From Bacillota bacterium (GTDB taxonomy: Bacteria > Bacillota > Clostridia > Tissierellales > Gottschalkiaceae), in the NCBI GenBank assembly GCA_023420895.1, contig JAEZUY010000021.1:62001-126000 (forward strand): a stretch of 64,000 nt of DNA. Direction: 5' to 3'. The notes under the pieces are model-generated. The model saw only the letters and a list, made by a program, of their open reading frames with translations. It made no database searches and was not told where the DNA came from. The translations under genes were made by a program, and so were the position numbers. This document shows, in pieces, positions 49,874 through 58,888 of this stretch (position 1 is its first letter; each line of letters opens with the position of its first letter).

Positions 49874-52800
49874 CTATTCATCATATTCACTTAAATCTAC
49901 AGAAATGAGCTCACTTACTCCGCTGTCCTGCATAGTCACTCCATATATAGTGTCTGCAGCTTCCATAGTTCCCTTTCTGTGAGTTATAACTATGAACTGG
50001 CTCTCCTCGGAGAATTTCTTCAAGTATTCAGCATATCTGTAGACATTTGCTTCGTCAAGCGCGGCTTCTATCTCATCTAATATGCAGAATGGTGTAGGTT
50101 TAGTCTTCAGAATTGCAAACAGTATGGAAATAGCAGTAAGCGCTCTTTCTCCTCCTGAAAGAAGTGTCAGGTTCTGAAGTTTTTTTCCTGGAGGCTCCGC
50201 TATGACTTCTATTCCTGAATTCAGAATATCTTCCTCATCTTCAATAATTATGTCAGCTCTTCCTCCGCCGAAAAGTTCTCTAAATACAATCTTAAACTGC
50301 TCTCTTATCTCTTCAAATCTTTCCAGGAACTGCTGTTTCATCTTCGTATTCATCTCTCTTATGACCACTTTAAGAGATTTTTCCCCTTCTACCAGGTCAT
50401 CTCTCTGAGATGAAAGGAATTCAAATCTCTCTTTCACGGCTTTAAGCTCCTCTATCGAATCGACATTCACATTTCCAAGCGCTTTTATCTTTTTCTTTAA
50501 GCTTCCCACTTCTCTTCTCAGAATACTGTTGTCAAGCCCCGACTTTTCAACATTTTCTGCAAGCATTATGCTCATTTCATATTCTTCCCAGAGTCTGCTT
50601 CTTATAGAGCTCATATTCATATTGACTCTTTCAAGATCTATTCTCTCTTTACTCAGATTTTCCTGAACTTCGGAATGCTCACTTTCTCTCTTTCTTATAT
50701 CCTCTTCACAGCCGTCAGCCGATTTCTTAAGCTCTTCTTTTATTCCGCTGAGTCTTTCGAGTTCCAATCTGTTTTTCTCTATATTCTCTTCAGTCTCTTT
50801 CAGGCTGTTCTTTTCTTCTTTAAGAGATCTTTCAAGATTTTCAGTTTCAGAAATCAGCCCTGAAAGACGTCTCTTTTCATCTTCTATTCTCTTCTCAGTC
50901 TTTTCTCTTTCAGAATCATAATTCTTCAGACTGTTTTCCAGATTTTTGTGAGTTTCAGTTATTGAAGCAAATCCGACCTGAATCTCAACGAGCTCTCCAT
51001 TGGCTTTGGAAAGCTCAGAATTGAGCCCAGTCAGAACTTCGGTCTCCTTTATGACCTTATGGTCTTTTTCTCTGTTTTCTGATTCTATATCTTTTATCTG
51101 CCTGTCAATCTCTGATTTATCCCTGTCAATCTGAGCCTTTTCCTCTTTTATCGCTTCAAGCTCTTCGTAATATCCTTTTTTCTCAGAATCTATATTTCCA
51201 TGGCTTGAAAGCAGATTGTTCAGACTGTTCTCAAGACTGTTCTTTTCCATCTGAATTCTGCTGTTCCCGCTTTTAAATTCAGAGATTTCGTTTTCAGAAA
51301 TTCTCAGTTTTTCTTCTGTTTCTGAAAGTCTGTCTCTTTCTGAAATATATTCTTCTCTTATTTCTTTGAGCTTCTCTTCTAAATCATCTATCTGTCTAGT
51401 TCTCCCTAGAAGTGAAAGAGTATTTCCTCTGAAGCTTCCTCCAGTCATAGAGCCTCCCGGATTCATGACGTCTCCGTCCAGAGACACCATTTTAAAACTG
51501 TTTGAATACTTCTTCGAAACGGCCGTCATATTGTCCATATTGTCGGCTATAATTACTCTTCCGAGTATATTCTCAAATATGTTTCTGTATCTTTCATCGT
51601 ACTCTATAAGGTCTGAAGCTCTGCCTATTATTCCCTTTTCATTCAGAATCATCTCTTTTCTGTCATTGAGATTTCTAGATCTTATATTGTCCAGAGGAAG
51701 AAAAGTTATTCTTCCCAGTTTGTTTCTCTTCAGAAAGTTTATAGATTCCTTGGCATATTCAGTATCCGATGTCACTATATTCTGAATCGCTCCTCCAAGA
51801 GCCACTTCTATAGCTTTCTCAAACTCCTTTTCAGTCTTTACAAGTTCAGCTACTACGCCTTCTATTCCCGTATTTATATTGCTGTTTTTCACAGCATTTA
51901 AGAAGTTCTTCACTCCCTTGTAGTATCCTTCATAGTCGTCTTTCATCTCTTTTAGAATTCTGAGACTCGACTTGTCCTTTTCATGCTGAATCTTAAGGCC
52001 TTCCATCTTTCTTTTGAGATTTTCGCTCTCCGTCTTCAGCTTTCCTAATTCATTTTCTTTTCCCTTTATAAGAGAATCAGATTTTTCAAGCTCTTCAGAT
52101 GCCTTTCTGAATTTCTCTTCAGCCTCTTTTATCTGTTCAGAAGCCGTTCTGTCCTTTTCATCTATATTTTCTAATGCAGAATTTATCTGCTTCTCTCTTC
52201 TCTCATAGTTCTCATAATTTGACTCTATACCGCTCTTTCTTATCTTCAGATTCGATATTTTATTGAGATTGTCTATATTTTCTCCTTTGAGTTTCTCTAT
52301 ATACTCTTCAGAAGATCTGACTTTCTCTTTAATTCCGTCAATATTGGCATTCTTCTCTTCTAATATGCTTTCTTTCTTCTTGAGCTGCTCTTCAATATCT
52401 TCAAATTCAGCTTTGGCATTTTTCTCCTTTTCAGAGAGCTCTTCTAAGTCATTTCCAAGATTTTCTATTTCGGAACTTATTCTCTTATTTTCAGAACTGT
52501 TAAATTCAATTCTGCCCTCTTTCAGACTTATACTTCCTCTTATCTTCTCTTTATCGCTTACAAGTCTGTATCTCTCTTCATTCGTTTCCGAATACTCATT
52601 TTCATTTTTTTCCTGTCTCTCCTGAATATCCTGAAGATGGTCTTCAAATTCACTCTTTTCTCTTTCAAGAACCGATATTCTTTCTTCAAACTTCTTTACA
52701 GATTCTTCATGAGTTTTCTTCTTCTCCTTATACTCTTTAAGCTCATTTGAAAGAAGCTCTATCTCGTAATTCTTCAGACTTTCAGAAAGATTCACATATT

Positions 52801-53440
52801 TCTCCGCTTTTTCAGCCTGTTCCTCAAGAGGCTCTATCTGGCCTTCAATTTCACTTATTATATCTTCTATTCTCACCAGATTTTCTCTAGTCTTTTCAAG
52901 TTTTCTTTCAGACTCTATCTTTCTAGTCTTGTATTTGACGATTCCTGCCGCTTCTTCAAAGATATTTCTCCTGTCTTCCGATTTTGAGCTCAGAATTTCA
53001 TCTATCTTTCCCTGGCTTATTATAGAATATCCGTCTTTTCCTACACCTGTGTCCATGAAGACTTCTCTTATATCTTTAAGTCTTGCGACCTTTTTGTTTA
53101 TATAGTACTCGCTCTCTCCCGTTCTGAACACCCTTCTGGTTATCACTATCTCCTTGTAGTCGAGTCCGAATATTCCGGACTCATTGTTCAGAACCAGACT
53201 CACTTCTGCAAAGCCTAGAGGATTTCTTTCTTCCGTTCCTGAAAATATTACATCCTCCATCTTATCTCCTCTTAAAGTCTTTGCACTCTGTTCTCCGAGA
53301 ACCCATCTAACCGCATCAGAGATATTGCTCTTTCCCGATCCGTTAGGTCCTACGACTGCAGTTATTCCCTCTTCAAATTTAACGACAGTCTTATTCGCAA
53401 AAGATTTAAATCCCTGAAGCTCAAGTCTCTTTAAGTACAA
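49874..53440 (-). CDS. smc: chromosome segregation SMC ATPase
   Basis: A 1188-aa SMC protein that compacts and segregates the chromosome with ScpA/ScpB. Walker A GPNGSGKSN (32-40), long coiled coils of Glu/Lys heptads (about 170-510 and 660-1000), the hinge around 520-650 (starting GVVAELVKTEKEFEKAIEVALGG), the ABC signature LLSGGERALTAIS (about 1097) and Walker B FCILDEIEAALDE. Length is typical. The 5' neighbour is the Elp3-like gene; scpA/B are not in the window. Confidence 0.98.
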   Translation of the reverse strand: MYLKRLELQGFKSFANKTVVKFEEGITAVVGPNGSGKSNISDAVRWVLGEQSAKTLRGDKMEDVIFSGTEERNPLGFAEVSLVLNNESGIFGLDYKEIVITRRVFRTGESEYYINKKVARLKDIREVFMDTGVGKDGYSIISQGKIDEILSSKSEDRRNIFEEAAGIVKYKTRKIESERKLEKTRENLVRIEDIISEIEGQIEPLEEQAEKAEKYVNLSESLKNYEIELLSNELKEYKEKKKTHEESVKKFEERISVLEREKSEFEDHLQDIQERQEKNENEYSETNEERYRLVSDKEKIRGSISLKEGRIEFNSSENKRISSEIENLGNDLEELSEKEKNAKAEFEDIEEQLKKKESILEEKNANIDGIKEKVRSSEEYIEKLKGENIDNLNKISNLKIRKSGIESNYENYERREKQINSALENIDEKDRTASEQIKEAEEKFRKASEELEKSDSLIKGKENELGKLKTESENLKRKMEGLKIQHEKDKSSLRILKEMKDDYEGYYKGVKNFLNAVKNSNINTGIEGVVAELVKTEKEFEKAIEVALGGAIQNIVTSDTEYAKESINFLKRNKLGRITFLPLDNIRSRNLNDRKEMILNEKGIIGRASDLIEYDERYRNIFENILGRVIIADNMDNMTAVSKKYSNSFKMVSLDGDVMNPGGSMTGGSFRGNTLSLLGRTRQIDDLEEKLKEIREEYISERDRLSETEEKLRISENEISEFKSGNSRIQMEKNSLENSLNNLLSSHGNIDSEKKGYYEELEAIKEEKAQIDRDKSEIDRQIKDIESENREKDHKVIKETEVLTGLNSELSKANGELVEIQVGFASITETHKNLENSLKNYDSEREKTEKRIEDEKRRLSGLISETENLERSLKEEKNSLKETEENIEKNRLELERLSGIKEELKKSADGCEEDIRKRESEHSEVQENLSKERIDLERVNMNMSSIRSRLWEEYEMSIMLAENVEKSGLDNSILRREVGSLKKKIKALGNVNVDSIEELKAVKERFEFLSSQRDDLVEGEKSLKVVIREMNTKMKQQFLERFEEIREQFKIVFRELFGGGRADIIIEDEEDILNSGIEVIAEPPGKKLQNLTLLSGGERALTAISILFAILKTKPTPFCILDEIEAALDEANVYRYAEYLKKFSEESQFIVITHRKGTMEAADTIYGVTMQDSGVSELISVDLSEYDE

Positions 53441-53478
53441 TTTTCCACCTCTATTCAGTCATCTTTCTATACGCGTAT

Positions 53479-54579
53479 TTAATATTTCTCACTGTAGATT
53501 TTATCCAATGTGTCTTTAAAATCAGCCGTCTTCTCAAGGAATATCTTTCTGTCTCTTTCTGCAGACGCTTTTATCTTCCCTTTAAGGCTGCTGTTTCCTC
53601 TTATCTTTATATTCTTAAGACCGTATTTCTCTTTCAGTTTTTTAGAATTCTTTTTCTTCTGTCCCGAAAGATAAGATATGAATCTGTCTTCTATTTCGAA
53701 TATTATATAGCTGTTCTCTATATTCTCTTTTCCCATTTCATCTAGTATCCTGTCTGCCGCATCATAATACATTTCCGATTCCACAAGCTGTCTGAATGCA
53801 GGATGAAACGGCCCTGCAACCACATCTCCGCCTTCAGTTATATTGTCGCTGGGCTGAAGTCCTATTCTTATAACCGTTATTCCGTTCTTTTCAAATTTAT
53901 ACAGTATCTTTTTTGCGAGATTCACACTGTCTTCTATGCTTATAGGTTCGTATTTCCCGCTCAGATAGTCTCTTTCAAGTTCTGTTTCCTTTATTACAAG
54001 GGTCGGATAAATCCTCGCAATCGAAGGCTCAAGACTTATAAGCTCATCGGCAGTCTTAAGAGCCCTCTCTTCATTGTCTCCGGGAAGTCCGAGCATCATC
54101 TGAACACCTAGAGTGAATCCGTATTCTTTTATCAGCTCTGCCGCTTTAAATACTGACTCTCTGTCGTGACCTCTATTGCTCTTTTTCAGAACCTCAGGAT
54201 TGAGTGACTGAATTCCCAGCTCTATTATGTCGACTCCTCTTTCTTTTAGAATATCGAGTCTTTCTGTATCTATATAGTCCGGTCTGGTAGAAAGTCTTAT
54301 ATTGTTCACAATTCCCTTTTTCTTATAAGAATATGCTGTATCCAGAAGAGCTTTCTGTATTTCCGTCTCTATTCCTGTAAAGCTTCCCCCGAAAAAAGCC
54401 ACTTCGAGATTTCTGTTTTCCTCAGGAATAGTCTTGAGATACTCCTCAATCTTGTTTTTCACATCTTCAGGAGTCACGTCAGTGCTTATTCCTGTAATCT
54501 TTCTCTGATTGCAGAACACGCAGTCGTTAGGACATCCTATATGCGGAACGAATATAGGTATTATATAATTTAACTGCAT
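53479..54579 (-). CDS. Elp3-like radical SAM protein
   Basis: A 366-aa radical SAM enzyme. The cluster cysteines are Cys16, Cys20 and Cys23 (CPNDCVFC), followed by FFGGSFTGI, LSTRPDYID, IELGIQSLN and MMLGLPGD; this is the bacterial Elp3-type radical SAM pattern without a GNAT acetyltransferase domain. Clostridia commonly encode it between rnc and smc, role unknown; tRNA modification is an inference from Elp3. Its ATG overlaps the rnc stop by 10 bases. Confidence 0.9.
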   Translation of the reverse strand: MQLNYIIPIFVPHIGCPNDCVFCNQRKITGISTDVTPEDVKNKIEEYLKTIPEENRNLEVAFFGGSFTGIETEIQKALLDTAYSYKKKGIVNNIRLSTRPDYIDTERLDILKERGVDIIELGIQSLNPEVLKKSNRGHDRESVFKAAELIKEYGFTLGVQMMLGLPGDNEERALKTADELISLEPSIARIYPTLVIKETELERDYLSGKYEPISIEDSVNLAKKILYKFEKNGITVIRIGLQPSDNITEGGDVVAGPFHPAFRQLVESEMYYDAADRILDEMGKENIENSYIIFEIEDRFISYLSGQKKKNSKKLKEKYGLKNIKIRGNSSLKGKIKASAERDRKIFLEKTADFKDTLDKIYSEKY

Positions 54580-55256
54580 AATTTCTCATATCCTTCCTTT
54601 GCCGCATTCTGTTCTGATTCCTTTTTATTTCTTCCTTCTCCTGTTCCCATAAGCTCCTCATCTATATACAGTTCCGTAGTAAACTTCTTGTCATGGTCAG
54701 GACCTTCCTCTTTAGCCAGAATATATTTTATCTCGTGTGATCTGTCTCTCTGAAGCACTTCCTGAAGCTTTGTCTTGTAGTCAACAAAAAGCTCCTTGCC
54801 TTTAACCGTATCCATAAGTATGTCTATTACCGTTCTGTCCAGAAAATTGTATGCTTCCTGAAGTCCTCCGTCCAGATATACAGCCCCTATAAGCGCTTCA
54901 AATGCATCGGCCAGATTCGAATTTCTGTCTCTTACTCCGCCTTTATTCTCCCCTTTTCCAAGATAGAGATGCTTGCCGAGATTTATTCTTCTCGCCGCAA
55001 GAGAAAGAGTCGATTCGCATACAACTATCGCTCTTATTCTCGTCATCTCTCCTTCTGTGAAATCTTCAAATCTTCTAAAAAGGTATTCTGAAACGATGAG
55101 ACTTAAAACAGAGTCCCCCAGAAATTCAAGTCTCTCATTGAACTTTATATTTTCCTTTCTTTTTTCATTCGCATATGAACTGTGCGTAAGCGCAGTTTTA
55201 AGCAGGCTTATATCGCTAAACCTGTACCCGATTGTCTCCTGTATTTCATTTAACAT
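54570..55256 (-). CDS. rnc: ribonuclease III
   Basis: A 228-aa dsRNA endonuclease. HSSYANE and NERLEFLGDSVLSLIVSEYL provide the catalytic Glu/Asp residues; ADAFEALIGAVYLDGG completes the site; the C-terminal dsRNA-binding domain covers about 155-225. I start at ATG 55256, with GGGGGAT upstream; the in-frame ATG at 55271 lacks a ribosome-binding site. Its leader contains a large hairpin (55282-55326). Starts the rnc-Elp3-like-smc unit with its own promoter. Confidence 0.97.
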   Translation of the reverse strand: MLNEIQETIGYRFSDISLLKTALTHSSYANEKRKENIKFNERLEFLGDSVLSLIVSEYLFRRFEDFTEGEMTRIRAIVVCESTLSLAARRINLGKHLYLGKGENKGGVRDRNSNLADAFEALIGAVYLDGGLQEAYNFLDRTVIDILMDTVKGKELFVDYKTKLQEVLQRDRSHEIKYILAKEEGPDHDKKFTTELYIDEELMGTGEGRNKKESEQNAAKEGYEKLCS

Positions 55257-55281
55257 TATTTTATCCCCCATTCGTTCTAGC

Positions 55282-55326
55282 GCTATTTCAAAGTATTCCC
55301 AGCACTTTGAAACACTTTGAAATAGC
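55282..55326 (-). promoter_or_regulatory. rnc leader hairpin with competing arms
   Basis: 13-bp perfect arms GCTATTTCAAAGT (55314-55326, minus strand) and ACTTTGAAATAGC (55282-55294), 19-base loop. A second copy of the 5' arm core (TTTCAAAGTG) lies in the loop, so a shorter alternative hairpin can form. Confidence 0.7.
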
Positions 55327-55352
55327 TCCGGAATAATTTTTCCCGTATATTT

Positions 55353-55382
55353 ATTATATATCTTATTTTACTTACATTACAA
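55353..55382 (-). promoter_or_regulatory. rnc-smc promoter
   Basis: Minus strand: -35 TTGTAA (55377-55382), 18-base spacer, -10 TATAAT (55353-55358). Gives a leader of about 90 bases containing the hairpin. Confidence 0.65.
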
Positions 55383-55421
55383 GCATAGCCGTCAAGCGGT
55401 CTGAAATAATCTGCAAAAAAT

Positions 55422-55449
55422 AAAACAGCAGAGCTCACTCTGCCGTTTT
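55422..55449 (-). terminator. terminator of the fab operon
   Basis: Stem AAAACGGCAGAG / CTCTGCTGTTTT (one G-T type mismatch) with a 4-base loop and T-rich minus-strand tail, just after the fabF stop. Confidence 0.8.
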
Positions 55450-55468
55450 AAAATAAAGTTTTTTAACT

Positions 55469-56710
55469 TCAGTCTCTATATTTAGCGAGGATTATGCTCG
55501 CATTCTGTCCTCCGAATCCCATTGAATTAGAAAGAGCATAGTTGACTTCCTGATTTATTCCTTTATTAGGAACGTAGTCAAGATCGCATTCCTCGTCTTT
55601 ATTCTCATAGTTTATCGTAGGAGGTATGAAGTCGTTTGAAACCGCAAGTGCGCATACGCAGGCTTCAATTCCTCCGGCCGCTCCTAAAAGATGGCCTGTC
55701 ATTGACTTTGAAGAGCTTATTTTAAGCTTATAGGCATGATCTCCAAAAAGGTCTTTTATAGCTGCAGTTTCATAGAGATCATTGTAGTGAGTCGAAGTTC
55801 CATGAGCATTTATATAGTCTATAGCTTCCGGCTCAAGACCCGCTTTTTTAAGCGCAAGTCTCATGGCTCTGTTCGCTCCCTCTCCATTTTCAGCAGGTGT
55901 CGTTATATGGTTCGCGTCGCATGACATTCCGTATCCAACAACTTCTGCATATATCTTTGCGCCTCTCTTCTTCGCATGTTCAAGCTCTTCGAGAATCATC
56001 ATTCCTGCGCCTTCTCCCATTACGAAACCGTCTCTGTCTCTGTCGAAAGGTCTGCTCGCTTTTTCAGGCTCTCCGTTTCTAGTAGAAAGAGCTTTCATCG
56101 AAGCAAATCCTGAAATTGCCATCTCAGTTATAGAAGCCTCTGTTCCTCCGGATACTAATATATCGGCATCTCCTCTTCTTATAACTTCAAAAGCGTCTCC
56201 AAGCGCATGAGTCGATGATGCGCATGCTGTAACTACTGTTTCATTCGGCCCTTTAGCTCCGAACTGTATTCCTATATGGCCCGATGCCATATTTATAATC
56301 ATCATAGGTATGAAAAACGGACTCACTCTTCTTGCGCCTTTCTTTCTGTATAAATCCATCTGGTCTTCAAAAGTAGCCATTCCTCCGATTCCCGAGCCTA
56401 TTATAACTCCGAATCTCTCTTTATCTATACTTTCTAAATCTAATTCTGAATCATCGATTGCAAGTAATGCCGCCGCCACTGCATACTGTGAAAATAGGTC
56501 CATTCTTTTGGCGTCTTTCTTTGACATGAAGTCTTCAGCATTGAAATCTTTAACTTCTGCGGCAATTTTCACCGGTATATCGCCTGTATCGAATTTCGTT
56601 ATTTCAGAAACTCCCGATTTACCTTCTTTTAAAGAACTGAAAAATTCATCTTTCCCTGTTCCTATAGGAGATACAGTTCCTATACCTGTTATCACTACTC
56701 TTCTGTTCAT
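55469..56710 (-). CDS. fabF: 3-oxoacyl-ACP synthase II FabF
   Basis: A 413-aa condensing enzyme that elongates acyl-ACP with malonyl-ACP. Thiolase fold; catalytic Cys in VVTACASSTHALG (about 161), His in NAHGTSTHYND (about 302) and His in SKSMTGHLLGAAGG (about 340). I start at ATG 56710, with GGAGGC upstream. It is the last gene of the plsX-fabF cluster, separated from acpP by a structured gap. Confidence 0.98.
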   Translation of the reverse strand: MNRRVVITGIGTVSPIGTGKDEFFSSLKEGKSGVSEITKFDTGDIPVKIAAEVKDFNAEDFMSKKDAKRMDLFSQYAVAAALLAIDDSELDLESIDKERFGVIIGSGIGGMATFEDQMDLYRKKGARRVSPFFIPMMIINMASGHIGIQFGAKGPNETVVTACASSTHALGDAFEVIRRGDADILVSGGTEASITEMAISGFASMKALSTRNGEPEKASRPFDRDRDGFVMGEGAGMMILEELEHAKKRGAKIYAEVVGYGMSCDANHITTPAENGEGANRAMRLALKKAGLEPEAIDYINAHGTSTHYNDLYETAAIKDLFGDHAYKLKISSSKSMTGHLLGAAGGIEACVCALAVSNDFIPPTINYENKDEECDLDYVPNKGINQEVNYALSNSMGFGGQNASIILAKYRD

Positions 56711-56772
56711 AAAAGCCTCCAAATCTGATTTAATTAGGTTAAATCCTTTCTCAATAAAGCTTTTCTCTGAAA

Positions 56773-56821
56773 TATCCGCACGTTCTAAGCCGTATACCTC
56801 AGCTTAAAATCATTGCGGATA
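56773..56821 (-). promoter_or_regulatory. nested hairpin between acpP and fabF
   Basis: Minus strand: outer stem TATCCGCA (56814-56821) / TGCGGATA (56773-56780), inner stem TAAGC / GCTTA (56802-56806 and 56786-56790). No T run follows, so it is not a plain terminator. Confidence 0.55.
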
Positions 56822-56847
56822 CTCCAATTTCAGACATAGAATCTATT

Positions 56848-57075
56848 CTATGCGTTTTTTTCTATATAATCTACTGCATCTTTAACTGTTTTTATTTCTT
56901 CAGCATCTTCGTCAGATATTTCTAGTCCGAACTCTTCTTCAAGCGCCATAACAAGTTCTACAACGTCTAGAGAATCTGCTCCTAGATCGTCCTGGAATGA
57001 AGATTCCATTTTCACTTCGTCCTCGCTTACATCAAGCTGTTCTGCTATTATGTCTTTAACTTTATCAAATGTCAT
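56848..57075 (-). CDS. acpP: acyl carrier protein
   Basis: A 75-aa acidic four-helix protein with the phosphopantetheine site Ser35 in LGADSLDVVELVM. It carries growing acyl chains between the Fab enzymes encoded around it. GGAGGC precedes the ATG. The family is normally expressed above its partners, which fits its own flanking untranslated gaps on both sides. Confidence 0.98.
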   Translation of the reverse strand: MTFDKVKDIIAEQLDVSEDEVKMESSFQDDLGADSLDVVELVMALEEEFGLEISDEDAEEIKTVKDAVDYIEKNA

Positions 57076-57144
57076 GATTTTTGCCTCCTTTCGAATTACC
57101 TATTTCCTATAACATTATATCACAAGAAATTGCTGTAAACTATT

Positions 57145-57885
57145 CTAAATCATTCCTCCGTCTACCACGAGAACCTGACCTGTTATATAGGATGCTCTGT
57201 CTGAACACAGAAATGCGACTGCATTTGCAACATCCTGAACATTCCCAAGTCTTCCCATAGGTATCGAGTTTTTATAATTTTCTATAAGTTCTTCCGGGAG
57301 CTTATCAGTCATATCCGTCTCGATAAATCCCGGTGCTACTGCATTCACTCTCACATTTTTCTTTGAAATTTCTTTTGAAAGAGATTTTGTGAATCCTATA
57401 ACTCCGGCTTTTGAGGCAGAATAGTTCACCTGTCCCGGATTTCCGCTTATTCCCACTATAGACGATATATTTACTATAGATGCGTTCTTCGTTTTAAGCA
57501 TAGGTCTCAAAGCCGCTTTAGTCACATTGAACACGCCTTTTAAATTGACATCTATTACAGCATCGAAATCTTCTTCCGACATTCTTAAAAGCAGATTGTC
57601 TCTGGTGATTCCCGCATTGTTAATCAGAAGATCCACTTTACCGAGTTCTTCTATGGCCTTATCCACAAGATTTTTTGCTTCATCCGCCTTAGAAATATCC
57701 GCCTTTATAAATACTGCCTTTCTTCCTTTAGATTCTATCTCTTTTCTGAGCGCTTCCGCCTCTTCACTTTCCATAATATCGTTTATTGCAATATCAGCTC
57801 CGAGCTCTGCAAGCTCCAGCGCTATAGCCTTTCCAAGACCTCTTGCAGCTCCCGTTATAAGAGCTTTTCTTCCGTCAAGTCTCAT
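57145..57885 (-). CDS. fabG: 3-oxoacyl-ACP reductase FabG
   Basis: A 246-aa SDR-family NADPH reductase. ALITGAARGLGKAIALELA (cofactor), NNAGITRDNLLLRMSEEDFD, catalytic SSIVG...YSASK (Tyr about 153) and GQVLVVDGG. These agree with FabG rather than a generic SDR, especially TRDNLLLRM. I use ATG 57885; an upstream GTG (57909) would begin inside a GCTGAA/TTCAGC stem and is less likely. It lies between fabD and acpP. Confidence 0.97.
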   Translation of the reverse strand: MRLDGRKALITGAARGLGKAIALELAELGADIAINDIMESEEAEALRKEIESKGRKAVFIKADISKADEAKNLVDKAIEELGKVDLLINNAGITRDNLLLRMSEEDFDAVIDVNLKGVFNVTKAALRPMLKTKNASIVNISSIVGISGNPGQVNYSASKAGVIGFTKSLSKEISKKNVRVNAVAPGFIETDMTDKLPEELIENYKNSIPMGRLGNVQDVANAVAFLCSDRASYITGQVLVVDGGMI

Positions 57886-57933
57886 AATTCCATGCTGAAA
57901 ATTCAGCACTCCACCGCCTTTCAGTGAATACTT

Positions 57934-58878
57934 TTATATTTCTTTTATCTTTTCAAGAGCCTTTTCGAGAGACTCAGCATCTTCAGCGTTCAGAACAGTG
58001 ACCTCGGTCTTCATTTTCTTCGCAGTCTTTTTCACGAATGAAGAAAGAGTCTTTCCGACACCCGCTTCAATGAAAACTCTCACACCGTCCTCTATCATAT
58101 TCTCTATTATATTCTGAAATCTCACAGACGACGAAATCTGTTTAACGAGATTCTCTCTTATATCTTCTCCGCCGTATTTCTCTCCTGTGACATTCAGATA
58201 TATATCTATCTCCGGCTCTTTAATCTCTGTCTCTTCTAAAAGCTTTCCAAGTTTTTCTCCTGCGCCTTCCATCATCTCAGTATGGAAAGGACCGCTTACT
58301 GAAAGCATTATACATCTTTTTGCGCCTTTTTCTTTCAGAACTTCAGCAGCTTTTTCAACAGTCCCGGTCTCTCCCGATACTACTATCTGACCCGGACAGT
58401 TGTAATTCGCTATCTTTATAATCCCGCTGTCTGAAAGCTCATTTACAGTTTCTTCTATCTTTTCAGTATCCATTCCTATTATTGCGCACATAGCGCCTTT
58501 TCCTGAAGGAACCGCCTCTTCCATCAGCTTTCCTCTTCTGCTCACAAGTTCTAGAGCTTCATAGTAGTCTAAAGAACCTGCTTCTACAAGAGCTGAATAC
58601 TCTCCCAGGCTGAGTCCGGCTGCAGCATCAGGCTCTATCCCTTCAGCTTTCAGAATTTCTGAAACCATATTAGAAACCATCAGAATTCCCGGCTGAGTTA
58701 TCTCAGTCTTTTTAATCTCGTCTTCAGTTCCGTTAAAAAGCCTGTCAGTCAGACTGAATCCGAGCTTCTCATCCGATTTTTCAGCAATCTCTCTCGCTAT
58801 ATCGTATTTTTCGCATAGAGATTTTCCCATTCCGGGATACTGAGCTCCCTGTCCGGGAAATAAAAAAGCTGTTTTCAT
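57934..58878 (-). CDS. fabD: malonyl-CoA:ACP transacylase FabD
   Basis: A 314-aa acyltransferase loading malonate on ACP. FLFPGQGAQYPGMGKSL opens the protein; the nucleophile Ser is in AAGLSLGEYSALV (about 91); GPFHTEMMEGAGEKL carries the catalytic His. Length is typical. GGAGGA precedes the ATG; it follows fabK closely. Confidence 0.97.
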   Translation of the reverse strand: MKTAFLFPGQGAQYPGMGKSLCEKYDIAREIAEKSDEKLGFSLTDRLFNGTEDEIKKTEITQPGILMVSNMVSEILKAEGIEPDAAAGLSLGEYSALVEAGSLDYYEALELVSRRGKLMEEAVPSGKGAMCAIIGMDTEKIEETVNELSDSGIIKIANYNCPGQIVVSGETGTVEKAAEVLKEKGAKRCIMLSVSGPFHTEMMEGAGEKLGKLLEETEIKEPEIDIYLNVTGEKYGGEDIRENLVKQISSSVRFQNIIENMIEDGVRVFIEAGVGKTLSSFVKKTAKKMKTEVTVLNAEDAESLEKALEKIKEI

Positions 58879-58888
58879 AAAAATCCTC

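Noticed and set aside
55303..55322. Tandem direct repeat CACTTTGAAA x2 as a possible attachment site or satellite repeat
   Set aside because: It is better explained as part of the rnc leader hairpin; no integrase or mobile gene is nearby.
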